NCBI GenBank assembly: GCA_026182355.1
Contig: JAPFBL010000105.1
Span: 310,001 to 374,000, forward strand
Length of the DNA: 64,000 nt
Origin: Hermatobates lingyangjiaoensis
Lineage: Eukaryota; Arthropoda; Insecta; Hemiptera; Hermatobatidae
Reading direction: 5' to 3'
Shown: positions 36,985 through 45,654 of the stretch, one piece after another
How the letters are laid out: each line of letters starts with the position of its first letter
Position numbering within the stretch: position 1 is the stretch's first letter
Notes under the pieces: model-generated
The model's database searches: none
What the model was told of the DNA's origin: nothing
What the model saw: only the letters and a program-made list of their open reading frames with translations
Program-made: the position numbers and the translations under genes

Positions 36985-37376
36985 GATAGGTGTATTATCT
37001 AATCGGGATTCGGTCAATTTTCTAGGTTCAAAAATCAAACTTTCGTTGCCGACGTTTCGGTTTTATTTTAAAACCTTTTTCATAGGCCTACAAACAACGG
37101 ATAATAAGAAATCACATATGAACATACAATATATAAACAATATGAAAATGGATTGTTCAACTTATGAATGTTACAAGCAGAAGTATTTCAGAGATACATA
37201 AAACAATAAAACTTACAGAAGTAAGAATTTTTTTACTAAGAAAATGAAATTTACATTATTTAAAGAAACAACAATCTCAACCGGACAAAACTCCGACAAG
37301 ACAAATAAGATAACATTACAAGTAACCTCAACACTGTTCACTCAAAGGAACTAAATAAATCAAATTTCACTAAAAC
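36985..37376 (-). mobile_element. PLE family A 3' tail with intron-like segment
   Basis: Read on the minus strand, the end of the PLE frame (37377) is followed by untranslated sequence, 'attcttacttct', a 129-bp segment (37088-37216), 'gcctatgaaaaagg', a ggtttta/taaaacc hairpin, gaaacgtcggc and the end block ccgaatcccgattagataa. tgcc before and ggca after the hairpin can pair (cgtcggca). The tail meets the spliced-type copy tail-to-tail across 40 bp of AT-rich sequence near 36965. Confidence 0.7.
37088..37216 (-). other. Candidate spliceosomal intron (129 bp) in PLE family A
   Basis: On the minus strand it begins gtaagttttattg and ends ccgttgtttgtag, with GT-AG ends and a donor close to the animal consensus. 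The flanks acttct and gcctatg are joined without it in the copy at 36755-36945. Equivalent segments lie at 40314-40443 and 41147-41279. Confidence 0.7.
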
Positions 37377-38137
37377 TCAGTATAACACTCCAGAATAAAT
37401 ATTACTTAAATTAGTAACATCACTTCTATGACTAATCGAAGTTAAATCCTTTTTAATATATAGAATTTCAAGTGTCCTCCTTCTTTGCTCATCATTTTCT
37501 TTTTCTACTATAGTTGCATCTTCAAAATAGAACTTGTGACCTTCGTTAATGACATGACAAGCTGAAGCTGTTGCATTGCTCTTATTTATTCTGATTGAAT
37601 AATTATGTTGGTAAAGCCTTTCCTTTAAAAAACAGCTCGTTACTCCATAGCAACACTTGTCACAGTCTTTGATGGCATAAATGGCATTACTTTGTAACTC
37701 TTTCGTTATTTTCTCCTTCAAATTTGAAAATAAAGATTTAATTTTTATTATATTATAAAATGCCAATGTAACTTCAGGTACATTCGTTTGAAAACTTTTC
37801 TAATTGATTGAGATTATAAAAGCCCTCAACATAAGGAAATTTTAAATATTTTCTATTTATAACTTCCAGTTTTCTATTTATAGTTCAGCATGATTCTCAT
37901 TTGATTGTTCTGGTTGTTGTCTAATATATCTAAACCAATATCGTTCAACTAAGTTGTTTGGATAACAATTTTTCTGTAACAATAATTTGACCCTTTTCTT
38001 ATTCTCATTTAGAAAACATGGACTATTTATTTCAATAACTTTTTTAACAAAATTTTGTACACAATTTAATTTTTGGTTCATAGCATGAAAAGAATGGTAG
38101 TTCAGGATTCTTCCAGCACTGGTAGGTTTTTTTCAAT
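37377..38137 (-). pseudogene. PLE reverse transcriptase C-terminal part plus GIY-YIG endonuclease, broken
   Basis: On the minus strand, from 38137 downward, the sequence reads KKPTSAGRILNYHSFHA, then KLNCVQNFVKKVIEIN and NPNN-type LLQKNCYPNNLVERYW (38081-37878), the RT-thumb/linker region of Penelope-like elements. After stops and a frame change (37770-37880; residual KFPY-like and AFYNIIKIKSLFSNL pieces) an open frame of 129 codons (37766-37377) follows. It carries the GIY-YIG nuclease: AIYAIKDCDKCCYGVTS, with the second motif altered (CYGV in place of the usual YVG), then LKERLYQHNYSIR, ACHVINEGHKFYF and LEILYIKKDLTSISHRSDV, ending NLSNIYSGVLY. This order is typical of the C-terminus of EN-containing PLEs. 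The N-terminal RT with its catalytic Asp pair is absent. It is dead by truncation, stops and frameshifts. Its 3' tail is at 36985-37376. Confidence 0.85.
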
Positions 38138-38224
38138 ATTAAAATGGTTTAATGAAGCTACACAAGGCAGGTTTTCCTCTTCGTCCTATAGTGTTGTTAT
38201 ATGATTGAATTATTGGAAAACACT

Positions 38225-38458
38225 ATCAATAAATTAGGTATGAAGTTTAAATTCATTAAATTATATAATAAGGGAGAAGGGAAAAGGGAGAAGAACGAAA
38301 TGTGTTAATCATATTTAATTCTTTTGATAATAGTCTACAATTCACTTGTGAAGTAGAGAAAGATAGAAATCTGCCATTCTTTAGATGTGAAATTATCAGA
38401 GGTGAAAACGGCAATAACGGATTGGTTTAAAAAACCTACCAATACTGGAAGAACCCTA
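38225..38458 (+). pseudogene. PLE reverse transcriptase fragment, opposite strand
   Basis: Plus-strand pieces read IENTINKLGMKFKFIKLYNK, then after an A/G-rich disruption IIFNSFDNSLQFTCEVEKD, RNLPFFRCEIIRGENGN and, shifted, KKPTNTGRTLP. This is the conserved 'FT.E.E....LPFLD ... W..KPT.TGR' block of PLE RTs, just upstream of where the minus-strand pseudogene at 37377-38137 begins (KKPTSAGR). The two fragments are therefore head to head. Disabled by frameshifts and stops. Confidence 0.7.
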
Positions 38459-38640
38459 CCATTACTTAACAAAGACAAGAAAGTTAAATGGAAATTAAAA
38501 ATACTAGGTATATAATTATGATATATTAATTACAAAAAGTCGCATGACAAAACGTTTTACCATCCAACAGATAAGACAAATTATTTCAGCAATTTCTAAA
38601 TATTTTGTTAAAAAGGAAAACTGAAGATGTTGGAAGTGAT
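38455..38640 (-). repeat. PLE family A untranslated segment, inverted against 35290-35485
   Basis: Nearly the reverse complement of 35290-35485 (acttaacaaagacaagaaag, 'aaattaaaaatactaggtat', ccatccaacagataagacaa, aaggaaaactga.gatgttg). It abuts the RT fragment at 38458 with opposite polarity, another inverted junction. Confidence 0.65.
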
Positions 38641-38689
38641 CACACTGAACGGACCATGAGTAATCAGTAGTAAATGGATAAGGTTTTGA

Positions 38690-39060
38690 CGAATACTAGA
38701 ATAACAACACGGGTGACAGGAAAGGCTGCGTGACAAGAGTGTGGTTGAGATGGACTTTGACACAGTTCTCACAGTCTTGTGGATAGCCAAGCGTATGCTA
38801 TTGGTGAGGACCAAGGCGAGGAAGACGGGTGGGCGGAGTGCTGGAGAACCAGTTGGTGGTGTCGGCTATCTTCCATCTACCTACGCCGCACATGACCACC
38901 TCGCCCCCCTCACAATCAATCTGCCCGATCTTCCTCTTAGAAACTACACACCTCTCAAGGCCAGCCCGCCATCTCTTCCATCGTGGCTGACACCAGCCAG
39001 TACCTACTGCTACAATCTCATTAAAAAGCAATATCCCTACCAAAGGCTATTGCCTACCAA
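38690..39060. other. GC-richer non-coding island
   Basis: Purine-rich left (gggtgacaggaaaggc, aggcgaggaagacgggtggg), pyrimidine-rich right (cctcgcccccctcac, tcttccatcgtggc). Overlapping 128- and 81-codon frames on opposite strands (38741-39127, 38798-39043) match no family I recognise and are probably due to low stop frequency in GC-richer DNA. Confidence 0.3.
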
Positions 39061-39117
39061 GGTTATATCACTTGAAGGCACTGATACCTTTTGTCGCAAT
39101 ACTATTCGGTACATACG

Positions 39118-39240
39118 AATTCTTTAATTCTGCTATAGTATGTAGAAGTTAGTAAATGGTATGTGTTCTACTTCTTTGATTCTGTTAAAGTATATGACTG
39201 GCGTGATATTTGAAGTACCTCTTTGATTCTGGTAAAGCAT
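39118..39240 (+). repeat. Three spaced copies of a 'tttgattctgttaaagtat' block
   Basis: Copies start near 39122 (tttaattctgctatagtat), 39176 (tttgattctgttaaagtat) and 39222 (tttgattctggtaaagcat), with similar intervening sequence (agaag/gaagta). A short, decayed tandem repeat with a period of about 50 bp. Confidence 0.55.
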
Positions 39241-40136
39241 ACATCATACTCAGTAAAACTATATTTTACATATAAGTATTAAGTTATATATTTAAATTAT
39301 TTTTTAATATTTATTTTAACTTAAAAAATGCAATTTATAAAATGTAATTTTGTTTTCAGCTAATAAAATTTCGGGAATCGAGCATAATTCATAAAATGCC
39401 CCCATTTGACAAAAGCATTTTCCATCCTTTCGTACTCTTTTACAACATGATGATATTCTCGCAACCGCATACGACTCTAGAAAGGAGGTAGGCCACGTAG
39501 CACTATTCCACCACGAGGCAGCGGTCGCTGCCAAATATGTACTAGCAACCTAATAGGGTTGTACGAAGGCACATTATGGCAAAAAGACATCAATAGCTGT
39601 TATTTTACCCCAAGCAATGTTAGAATGTAATGAAGTTCTGTAATCAATGCTTACACAAACGCCTTCACTTCACTTCGCCTGCCTTTATTTAAATTATTGT
39701 TTAAAAACATACTCTTTCGTTATACAGAACTCATTCATTAATAAAATTCTTCTTTCTGTTTTCATCATTATTATGAAAAACAAATTATTAAAACGGTAAA
39801 AGTTAGCAAAGCAAGAAAATATGTATTCATATATATGCGACTGGGGGCCGCTTTCTTAACACCTGTTTTTAAATAAAGTACCAATAACACTCACAAACAA
39901 TAGGTATCCCTGATGCAATACCTGGTCTTCTTAACATTCATTGCAACAGTGTAGAAGCAAGTGGGTTCATAGCAAGACTTGAGCGAGGAAACTACAGGCA
40001 ACACTGAGGCGCGCAGGCACAATCCCTTTGTTTAACCACATCCAGTTCACAAGTCAATATTTAACCTCCGTCGCAAACCAACTAGACTTCCATCTTCTTC
40101 TAATTAGCATTGCAAATTCTGATTGTTACACGAACA
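39241..40136. other. Intergenic, nothing recognised
   Basis: AT-rich up to about 39840, slightly GC-richer at 39960-40100. No gene or repeat family seen. Confidence 0.4.
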
Positions 40137-40173
40137 CACACACACACAAACGTATATATATATATATATATAT
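40137..40173. repeat. (CA)n and (TA)n microsatellites at a PLE border
   Basis: acacacacaca followed by about eleven TA units, which run directly into the left end of the family A unit. Confidence 0.9.
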
Positions 40174-40313
40174 ATTGACAAAAGTATCGACCGTGGAATA
40201 GGAACAAAACTAAACTTTATCGGGACTCGGTCGGTTATTCAGTTCAAATTAAACTCTCATTGCCAACGTTTCGGTCTTTATTTAAAATCTTTTTCCTATT
40301 TTTAACCTTTTTC

Positions 40314-40443
40314 CTACAAAAAGAGGAAATATAAGAAATAATTCAATCATTCAAAATCAAACATACATAACATATACATAACATTAGTTACTATTAAGAA
40401 ACTACAATAGAAATTTTGACAATAGATTAGTGAGAAAACTTAC
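40314..40443 (-). other. Candidate intron (130 bp) in PLE family A, left arm
   Basis: On the minus strand: acttct|gtaagttttctcac at the start and cctctttttgtag at the end. The exon 2 side here carries a short partial duplication (gaaaaaggttaaaaatag). Confidence 0.6.
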
Positions 40444-40791
40444 AGAAGTATAAACTTTGAAACAGAAAAACTAAGTATTACATTACAAATTATTTTACAA
40501 AGAAAAATAGTCTGTGGATTTCAACAGCAACTGTAGTTTGAATGAACACATGACACTGAACTAAAATAAACAAGCAAGGTAACCAAATTTCACCAGACAA
40601 CGGAAAAGTCAATAACACAATTATTCATCTATCAACAATGTTTAACTTAACAGACCCGAATAAATACTATTTAAATTCGAAATGTCACTTATATAATTAA
40701 CGGACGACCAGTTCTTGCTAACATAGTAATGGTTGAATTACTAAAGTATTGTAAAAGTGAGTTAGGCTCAATAGTAAAATTCTGAGACTCT

Positions 40792-40935
40792 ATGTCTTTT
40801 GATTTGTTTCTAATTATTGAAAAAAGAGAATTGGATAATGTTTTAAATGTATTGAATTCACATCATAATCGACTTAAATTTACATGTGAGATAGAAAAAG
40901 GTGGCATTCTCCCATTCCTCGATATAAAAGTATAA
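40792..40935 (+). pseudogene. PLE reverse transcriptase fragment (47 codons)
   Basis: An open frame reads MSFDLFLIIEKRELDNVLN, then SHHNRLKFTCEIEKGGILPF and LDIKV before a stop at 40933. This is the PLE RT block with the LPFLD signature following an FT.E.E stretch, the same as at 38225-38458 but less damaged. It lies at the junction of two oppositely oriented family A tails, so only this small piece of the coding region was retained. No catalytic residues are included. Confidence 0.75.
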
Positions 40936-41146
40936 TGGTTTTATATTATCGATATAAAACAAATGAAAAATTGTGTTATTGACTTTTCCGTTGTCTGGTG
41001 AAATTTGGTTACCTTGCTTGTTTATTTCAGTTCAGTGTCATGTGTTCATTCAAACTACAGTTGTTGTTGAAATCCACAGACTATTTTTCTTTGTAAAATA
41101 ATTTGTAATGTAATACTTAGTTTTTCTGTTTCAAAGTTTATACTTC

Positions 41147-41279
41147 GTAAGTTTTCTTACTAACCTATTGTAAAAATTTCTATTGCAGTTTCTTAATTGT
41201 AACTAATTGCACTTTTATGTATGTTTAATTTTTGAATGATTGAATATAAGAAATATCTTATATTTCCTCTGTTTTGTAG
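41147..41279 (+). other. Candidate intron (133 bp) in PLE family A, right arm
   Basis: Starts gtaagttttcttac after tatacttc and ends cctctgttttgtag before cgctatgaaaaagg. The copy at 62.1-62.3 kb joins tatacttct directly to gcctatgaaaaagg (62193/62194). Confidence 0.7.
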
Positions 41280-41395
41280 CGCTATGAAAAAGGTTTTAAA
41301 TAAAAACAGAAACATTGGCAATGAGAGTTTAATTTGAACCTGAAGAACTGACCGAGTCCCGATAAACTTTAGTTTTGTATATATATATATATATA

Positions 41396-41550
41396 ACAAC
41401 TCAAAAACGAAGAAAAGCAACACACAGAGAAAGAGACACACTTACAAACTCAAATTTTCGGATGATCCGTCTTCAGGAGAAAATTTCCTGCCGTTGAGTT
41501 TCCGGCGTGCTTGGTCGCCCTGTTGCTTTTCTTCGTTTTTGAGCTGTTTT
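41396..41550. mobile_element. PLE-like family D short inverted unit
   Basis: Outer ends aactcaaaaacgaagaaaag and cttttcttcgtttttgagct are inverted. The left tail, minus strand, carries CTGAAGA, C, gga/tcc around a short loop, then GAAA (41456-41476), with ctc/gag able to pair outside. It is related to family C (same acttacagtc/acttacaaac end style) but has compensating differences in the hairpin. The right arm is mostly just the end. (TA)n borders it on the left. Confidence 0.55.
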
Positions 41551-41589
41551 GCGTCCTGTTTGGATCGTTTTTTTTTTTAATTTTGAGTG

Positions 41590-41609
41590 ATATATATATA
41601 TATATATAT
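41590..41609. repeat. (TA)n at the left border of the family C palindrome
   Basis: Ten TA units immediately before the left arm. Confidence 0.9.
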
Positions 41610-41669
41610 TAGTTCAATATAAACAAAGAAACATAGAGAAATCAGAAGAACACACTTACAGTCTCTAAT

Positions 41670-41691
41670 TTTCGGTTTGAACCGTCTTCAG
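41670..41691 (-). other. Hammerhead-like core of family C tail, left arm
   Basis: Minus strand: CTGAAGA, C, ggt..acc hairpin with a tcaa loop, GAAA; outside, tctct and agaga can pair. The mirror copy is at 42738-42759. Compared with family D the stem base pair T-A is replaced by A-T. Confidence 0.5.
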
Positions 41692-42030
41692 GAGAGATAA
41701 GAGAGGGAAACCAAGCGCACTGGATCAGAGACGGTTGGAGACCAACAGTGTTGCCGCATGCGCGCCCGTTCACAGAAAATAAGGTAGACAGGAATCAATT
41801 TATAATTAATTTATAATTTATAAAATAAAATAAAATAATGGAATATGAAAACAATAATTTATAAAAAAGAAAAAATTGAAAAAATAAGGGAAATTGATAC
41901 AGAGAAATTGATACATAAACAAAAGTGCTGACTAAGCTATGATAAAATAAAATAAAACTAAGAATACAAATAATAATAACAAATGAAATAATTTAATAAA
42001 AAATGTGAAAAGGCAAGGAACTTTTAGACA

Positions 42031-42204
42031 TTATCGCTTTAGATTGAGGCCAGGTGCACTGCGCGCACTTAATAGCCAAATATGGGCTTCTTCGGAGGCT
42101 CGTAGTGTGAGATCTTTGCTGTCAGGGGGTATTTGTCGCAGAATCTGTAACCTGTAGCACTCATTAAAAGGGAGACCGTGGCTATTGGCATGTATGGCAA
42201 TGGG
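42031..42204 (-). pseudogene. PLE family C protein C-terminus, left arm
   Basis: Mirror image of the fragment at 42216-42398 and with the same open reading to a stop at 42033-42031: ANSHGLPFNECYRLQILRQI, then DLTLRASEEAHIWLL and APGLNLKR. Only this C-terminal piece of the protein is present. Confidence 0.7.
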
Positions 42205-42215
42205 TCAATAGCCGC

Positions 42216-42398
42216 TCCCATCTTCCCATTGCCATACATGCCAATAGCCACGGTCTCCCTTTTAATGAGTGCTACAGGTTACAGATTCTGCGACAAATAC
42301 CCCCTGACAGCAAAGATCTCACACTACGAGCCTCCGAAGAAGCCCATATTTGGCTATTAAGTGCGCGCAGTGCACCTGGCCTCAATCTAAAGCGATAA
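42216..42398 (+). pseudogene. PLE family C GIY-YIG endonuclease C-terminus, right arm
   Basis: The plus-strand frame reads SHLPIAIHANSHGLPFNECY, then RLQILRQIPPDSKDLTLRAS, then EEAHIWLLSARSAPGLNLKR and stops at 42396. The LPIA...H..., 'FNECY', 'R..EE.WL' and closing PGLN residues fit the C-terminal end of the GIY-YIG nuclease of PLEs, after the catalytic arginine region. The frame is uninterrupted over its 60 codons, unlike family A remnants, so this family is younger. It is truncated at the palindrome centre (42212), losing the nuclease core and RT. A 60-codon frame in another phase over the same bases (42178-42360) is a shadow. Confidence 0.75.
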
Positions 42399-42737
42399 TG
42401 TCTAAAAGTTCCTTGCCTTTTCACATTTTTTATTAAATTATTTCATTTGTTATTATTATTTGTATTCTTAGTTTTATTTTATTTTATCATAGCTTAGTCA
42501 GCACTTTTGTTTATGTATCAATTTCTCTGTATCAATTTCCCTTATTTTTTCAATTTTTTCTTTTTTATATATTATTGTTTTCATATTCCATTATTTTATT
42601 TTATTTTATAAATTATAAATTAATTATAAATTGATTCCTGTCTACCTTATTTTCTGTGAACGGGCGCGCATGCGGCAACACTGTTGGTCTCCAACCGTCT
42701 CTGATCCAGTGCGCTTGGTTTCCCTCTCTTATCTCTC

Positions 42738-42759
42738 CTGAAGACGGTTCAAACCGAAA
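42738..42759 (+). other. Hammerhead-like core of family C tail, right arm
   Basis: CTGAAGA, C, ggttcaaacc, GAAA, flanked by tctct and agaga. Identical to the left arm. Confidence 0.5.
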
Positions 42760-42858
42760 ATTAGAGACTGTAAGTGTGTTCTTCTGATTTCTCTATGTTT
42801 CTTTGTTTATATTGAACTATATTTGTCCGTTTTGGATCGTATTTCCAACGAAAAAAAG

Positions 42859-42875
42859 TGTATATATATATATAT

Positions 42876-42906
<31 letters not shown>

Positions 42907-42907
42907 A
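42859..42907. repeat. (TA)n(GT)n microsatellite
   Basis: About 14 TA units with one interruption, then ten GT units, directly at the right end of the family C palindrome. Confidence 0.95.
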
Positions 42908-43242
42908 TTTATTGACTGTTAGTTTCTCATGTGGATCACATCTCCCCTCCTGATTATGATGATTCATTGAACTACCAAAGTTAGTACATTAGTATTTTCC
43001 TCATTGTTTTCATTTTTTGATTTGTTATTTATAGTAAGTAATAACTCCTAAAATTATGATAATTTTGAACTAAATACAGAAAACACTATCTTCTATTCTG
43101 ATTTATACTGATGACGAACTGTCGTTTTTTCAAAATACCAGTCGCAGAAAGTGTTTCATTTTGTTCTGTGTAACTTTTAATTTCATGAAGCCCGACTGTA
43201 CCACCATTTCTGTATTTGCAACTATATATGCATATAATTTTA
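42908..43242. other. Intergenic, nothing firmly recognised
   Basis: AT-rich. A CTGATGA at about 43109 is followed by a weak hairpin but no GAAA. Confidence 0.4.
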
Positions 43243-43488
43243 TAAATATTGATAAAAGTATCGACCGTGGAATAGAAACAAAATATAGTTTATCAGGACT
43301 CGGCCAGTTCTTTAGAAAAAGGTTTTAAATAAAGACCGAAACGTTGGCAATGAGAGTTTAATTTGAACTGAATAACTGACCGAGTCCGATAAACTATAGT
43401 TTTGTTTCTATTCCACGGTCGATACTTTTATCAATATTTATATAATCAAGAACTGACCGAGTCCCGATAAACGATAGTTTTGTTTATA
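43243..43488. mobile_element. PLE family A mini inverted pair, ~200 bp, plus extra tail piece
   Basis: Ends aaatattgataaaagtatcg (43243-) and cgatacttttatcaatattt (-43439) are inverted. The left arm is only the last ~70 bp of a minus-oriented tail; the right arm is a plus-oriented tail starting at gaaaaaggttttaaataaag, with gaccgaaacgttggcaatga. A further plus-oriented end (aagaactgaccgagtcccga...) follows at 43448-43488. No coding sequence. Confidence 0.7.
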
Positions 43489-43744
43489 ATTTTATATTCA
43501 AACAGTGCGTTCGAATATTTCCGTGTGTTCATATTGTTGATAATAGGATGCCAATTTATCATTACTGCAATATGTTGTTAATAATTCTCCTTTTTCGTTA
43601 ATCCTACTGTTGTTTGTCTAACTGCTTTCAAATTACTTCTACTAATACAGTTTCACAAGATGTACTTTCAAATTCTTTGCTTGTTTGTAGTTTATGAATA
43701 AACTAAAGGGACAAATATAATTCGCTTACTATTTTCTGTATAAA

Positions 43745-44170
43745 AGAAATTTTCGAAACCAGGAGGAAAAAGAGAATAGGGATGAAAAGAGTAAATGGGT
43801 GTCTCATTGGGAGCAGCTGGTCATCTGAGTTGAGTTTAAACATTCCCACTACCCGTCCTAGGCACAAGAATTGCTGAAAGAGAGCTGACCCCTCGAGGTC
43901 AACTGCAAAGAAGAAGGTTTTTCTAACAAAAGAAAGACACAGTGGATTGGAAGGGAGGTGTGAAGGCATTGTTGTTATTTAAGTTGGCTGGATAAGAATA
44001 GGGTCGGTAATGGGAGGGGTTACCTTAGCAGGTAAGAGGCGACAAAGAGTGAAGGGACCCTCAGAACAGGTGACAAGACTTGGCAAATTGATTCACCCAT
44101 TACTAAAACACACCACCAAATCTCTGGCAACCGAAACTGCCCACTACACAGTAACCTCTCGCGTTCTAAT
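43745..44170. other. GC-richer non-coding island
   Basis: Purine-rich left (ccaggaggaaaaagagaata, gggatgaaaagag, ggaagggaggtgtgaagg), pyrimidine-rich right (acccattactaaaacacacc, cccactacacagtaacctc). The 88-codon minus-strand frame at 43703-43969 is unsupported. Confidence 0.3.
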
Positions 44171-45654
44171 AAACCCTTAAACTTACATTCTTAAACACAC
44201 TGAGTTCCACCACTAGGTCTTAAGACGAATATTTGCCAATGCAATTGTTTATAATTCTGTCATTTTTTAAAAACACATCCTAACATCAAGTTAACGTAAA
44301 ACCATTTTCATATATTTTTTTTTAATATTAAGTATCAATAAAAATTTGGATGGTTACCATTTTTCATGATGACATCTAAATGACTAAATTATTTATTCTC
44401 AACTGCAGTGTACTAATGCCATTCTCAATATGAAATTGTCTGAGGAAACTAAAGAGCAGACCAAGCTTCCTTTTACACAGATTCTTTGTCAACTAATTTA
44501 TGGTGTAGTAGAAATCAATGTCGTACATTCCTATTGATACTTATATTACTTGTTATGATGATAACAAGTCATATGACTCTATGTCTCTATGTCTTTTAAA
44601 TATAAGTATTTATGGAAAAGAGAGCCTAATTTATGTAAAAGTTACTATTAAATGCATCTAATAATTCTGATTTCAATGCAAAAATAATTTATATCTAAAA
44701 AAATGTAAGCACTTTATATGCTGTAAAATCTAACGATATATACCATATTTAGCGAGTTGTCCAAAAGTTAACAGGCGATTACTAATCGAATGTACTCTAG
44801 AACAGTACTAGAGGATGTTGAAAACTTCGTCCTGAAAGACGAATCCCTCGTGTTGGCTCAACAAACAGCCTTACTACTTCTACTGAACATCGCCTTCTAA
44901 GAGTCACCCATGCAGTCCTTAATAATCCTTACTTTATGTCAAAATAGGTGGACACACCCCCAAAATTGTGGTCTATTTAAAAACTTTATATTGTGGATTT
45001 CTTATTTACTTAATAAAGGAACTGCGTGATAAAATTTCATTAATTTTGCATGATAGTAACAAGCAATAAAATACTAAGAGGGACAACTATTACGTTCCAC
45101 GTGGAACCAATTGTTAAACTTCTTTATCTTAATAATATTAAAATTTATAGAGGTCAAAAGAGAAGTTATCAAAAATACATTTCTTCTCGAAATTACAATA
45201 ACAGTCTATTGATAATTCATATTTCAAGTAATTAATTATAATAAGTAACATATTTTATTTACATTAATATGAATAAAACGAACTAAACAAATAGTTTATT
45301 CATAGGTTTTAAGTAAATTAAACACGCTACAGTTACTTGTTCCATGACTGAATATAACAAAGTACACAAATCATGAAAGTATGGATGATTTGAAGTTTAC
45401 GGAACCGTTGAATCTGACACACTATATCATAGACAATAATTCAAAATTCCCTAAAACAGGTTGCAATAGTAACATCAAAACATTTGCTTACATTGATGTA
45501 TCTTTGAATGTTTCTTTGTACGACATAACTTTGTAATGTTTCTTTGAAGGTTTTGCTATCTTAATACTTGGTTACAATAATGCCAGTTTTAATAATATTA
45601 TTATTACAAAATCATTAAACTTGTCCCTAAACAAAAAAAAAATTATAGGATATT
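44171..45654. other. Intergenic, nothing recognised
   Basis: AT-rich. A short hairpin (ttcgtcctgaaagacgaa) lies at 44827-44844. Small t/g-rich repeats (tttctttgta/atgtttctttg) at 45505-45555. Confidence 0.4.

Larger units (their letters stand above)
40174..41377. mobile_element. PLE family A inverted pair (tails outward), 1.2 kb
   Basis: The left arm (40174-40730) is a minus-oriented family A tail: tattgacaaaagtatcgacc end, tttatcgggactcggtcgg, cattgccaacgtttcggt, an intron-like segment (40314-40443), then the untranslated block 'tgacactgaactaaaataaa' and the end of the frame near 40680. The right arm (about 40975-41377) repeats this in plus orientation up to cgataaactttagttttgta, again with the intron-like segment (41147-41279). 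Between them is a plus-strand RT fragment (40792-40935). Both outer ends run into (TA)n. Confidence 0.75.
41610..42858. mobile_element. PLE family C palindrome, ~600-bp nearly identical arms, tails outward
   Basis: The arms 41610-42204 and 42225-42819 are reverse complements with only rare differences (for example ttata/tatat near 41870 and 42567). The spacer is 20 bp. From the centre outward each arm holds the C-terminal coding end of a PLE protein, an AT-rich untranslated region, ttcacagaaaataagg / cgcgcatgcggcaacact, the hairpin motif and a cttctgatttctctatgttt end. The right tail runs about 40 bp further (ttggatcgtatttccaacg) to a (TA)n(GT)n tract, matching the complete end seen in the 22.9-kb insertion. 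High arm identity means a young event, gene conversion or, less likely, an assembly fold-back. Confidence 0.8.

Noticed and set aside
38741..39127. 128-codon frame as a gene
   Set aside because: Overlaps an opposite 81-codon frame in GC-richer DNA; no domain recognised. Better explained by low stop frequency.
42069..42360. Two mirror-image 60-codon frames starting MAIGMYGNG
   Set aside because: They are the wrong phase of the PLE C-terminus; the phase ending PGLNLKR fits the family.
43100..43145. CTGATGA as another hammerhead-like motif
   Set aside because: No GAAA after the hairpin and no inverted partner.
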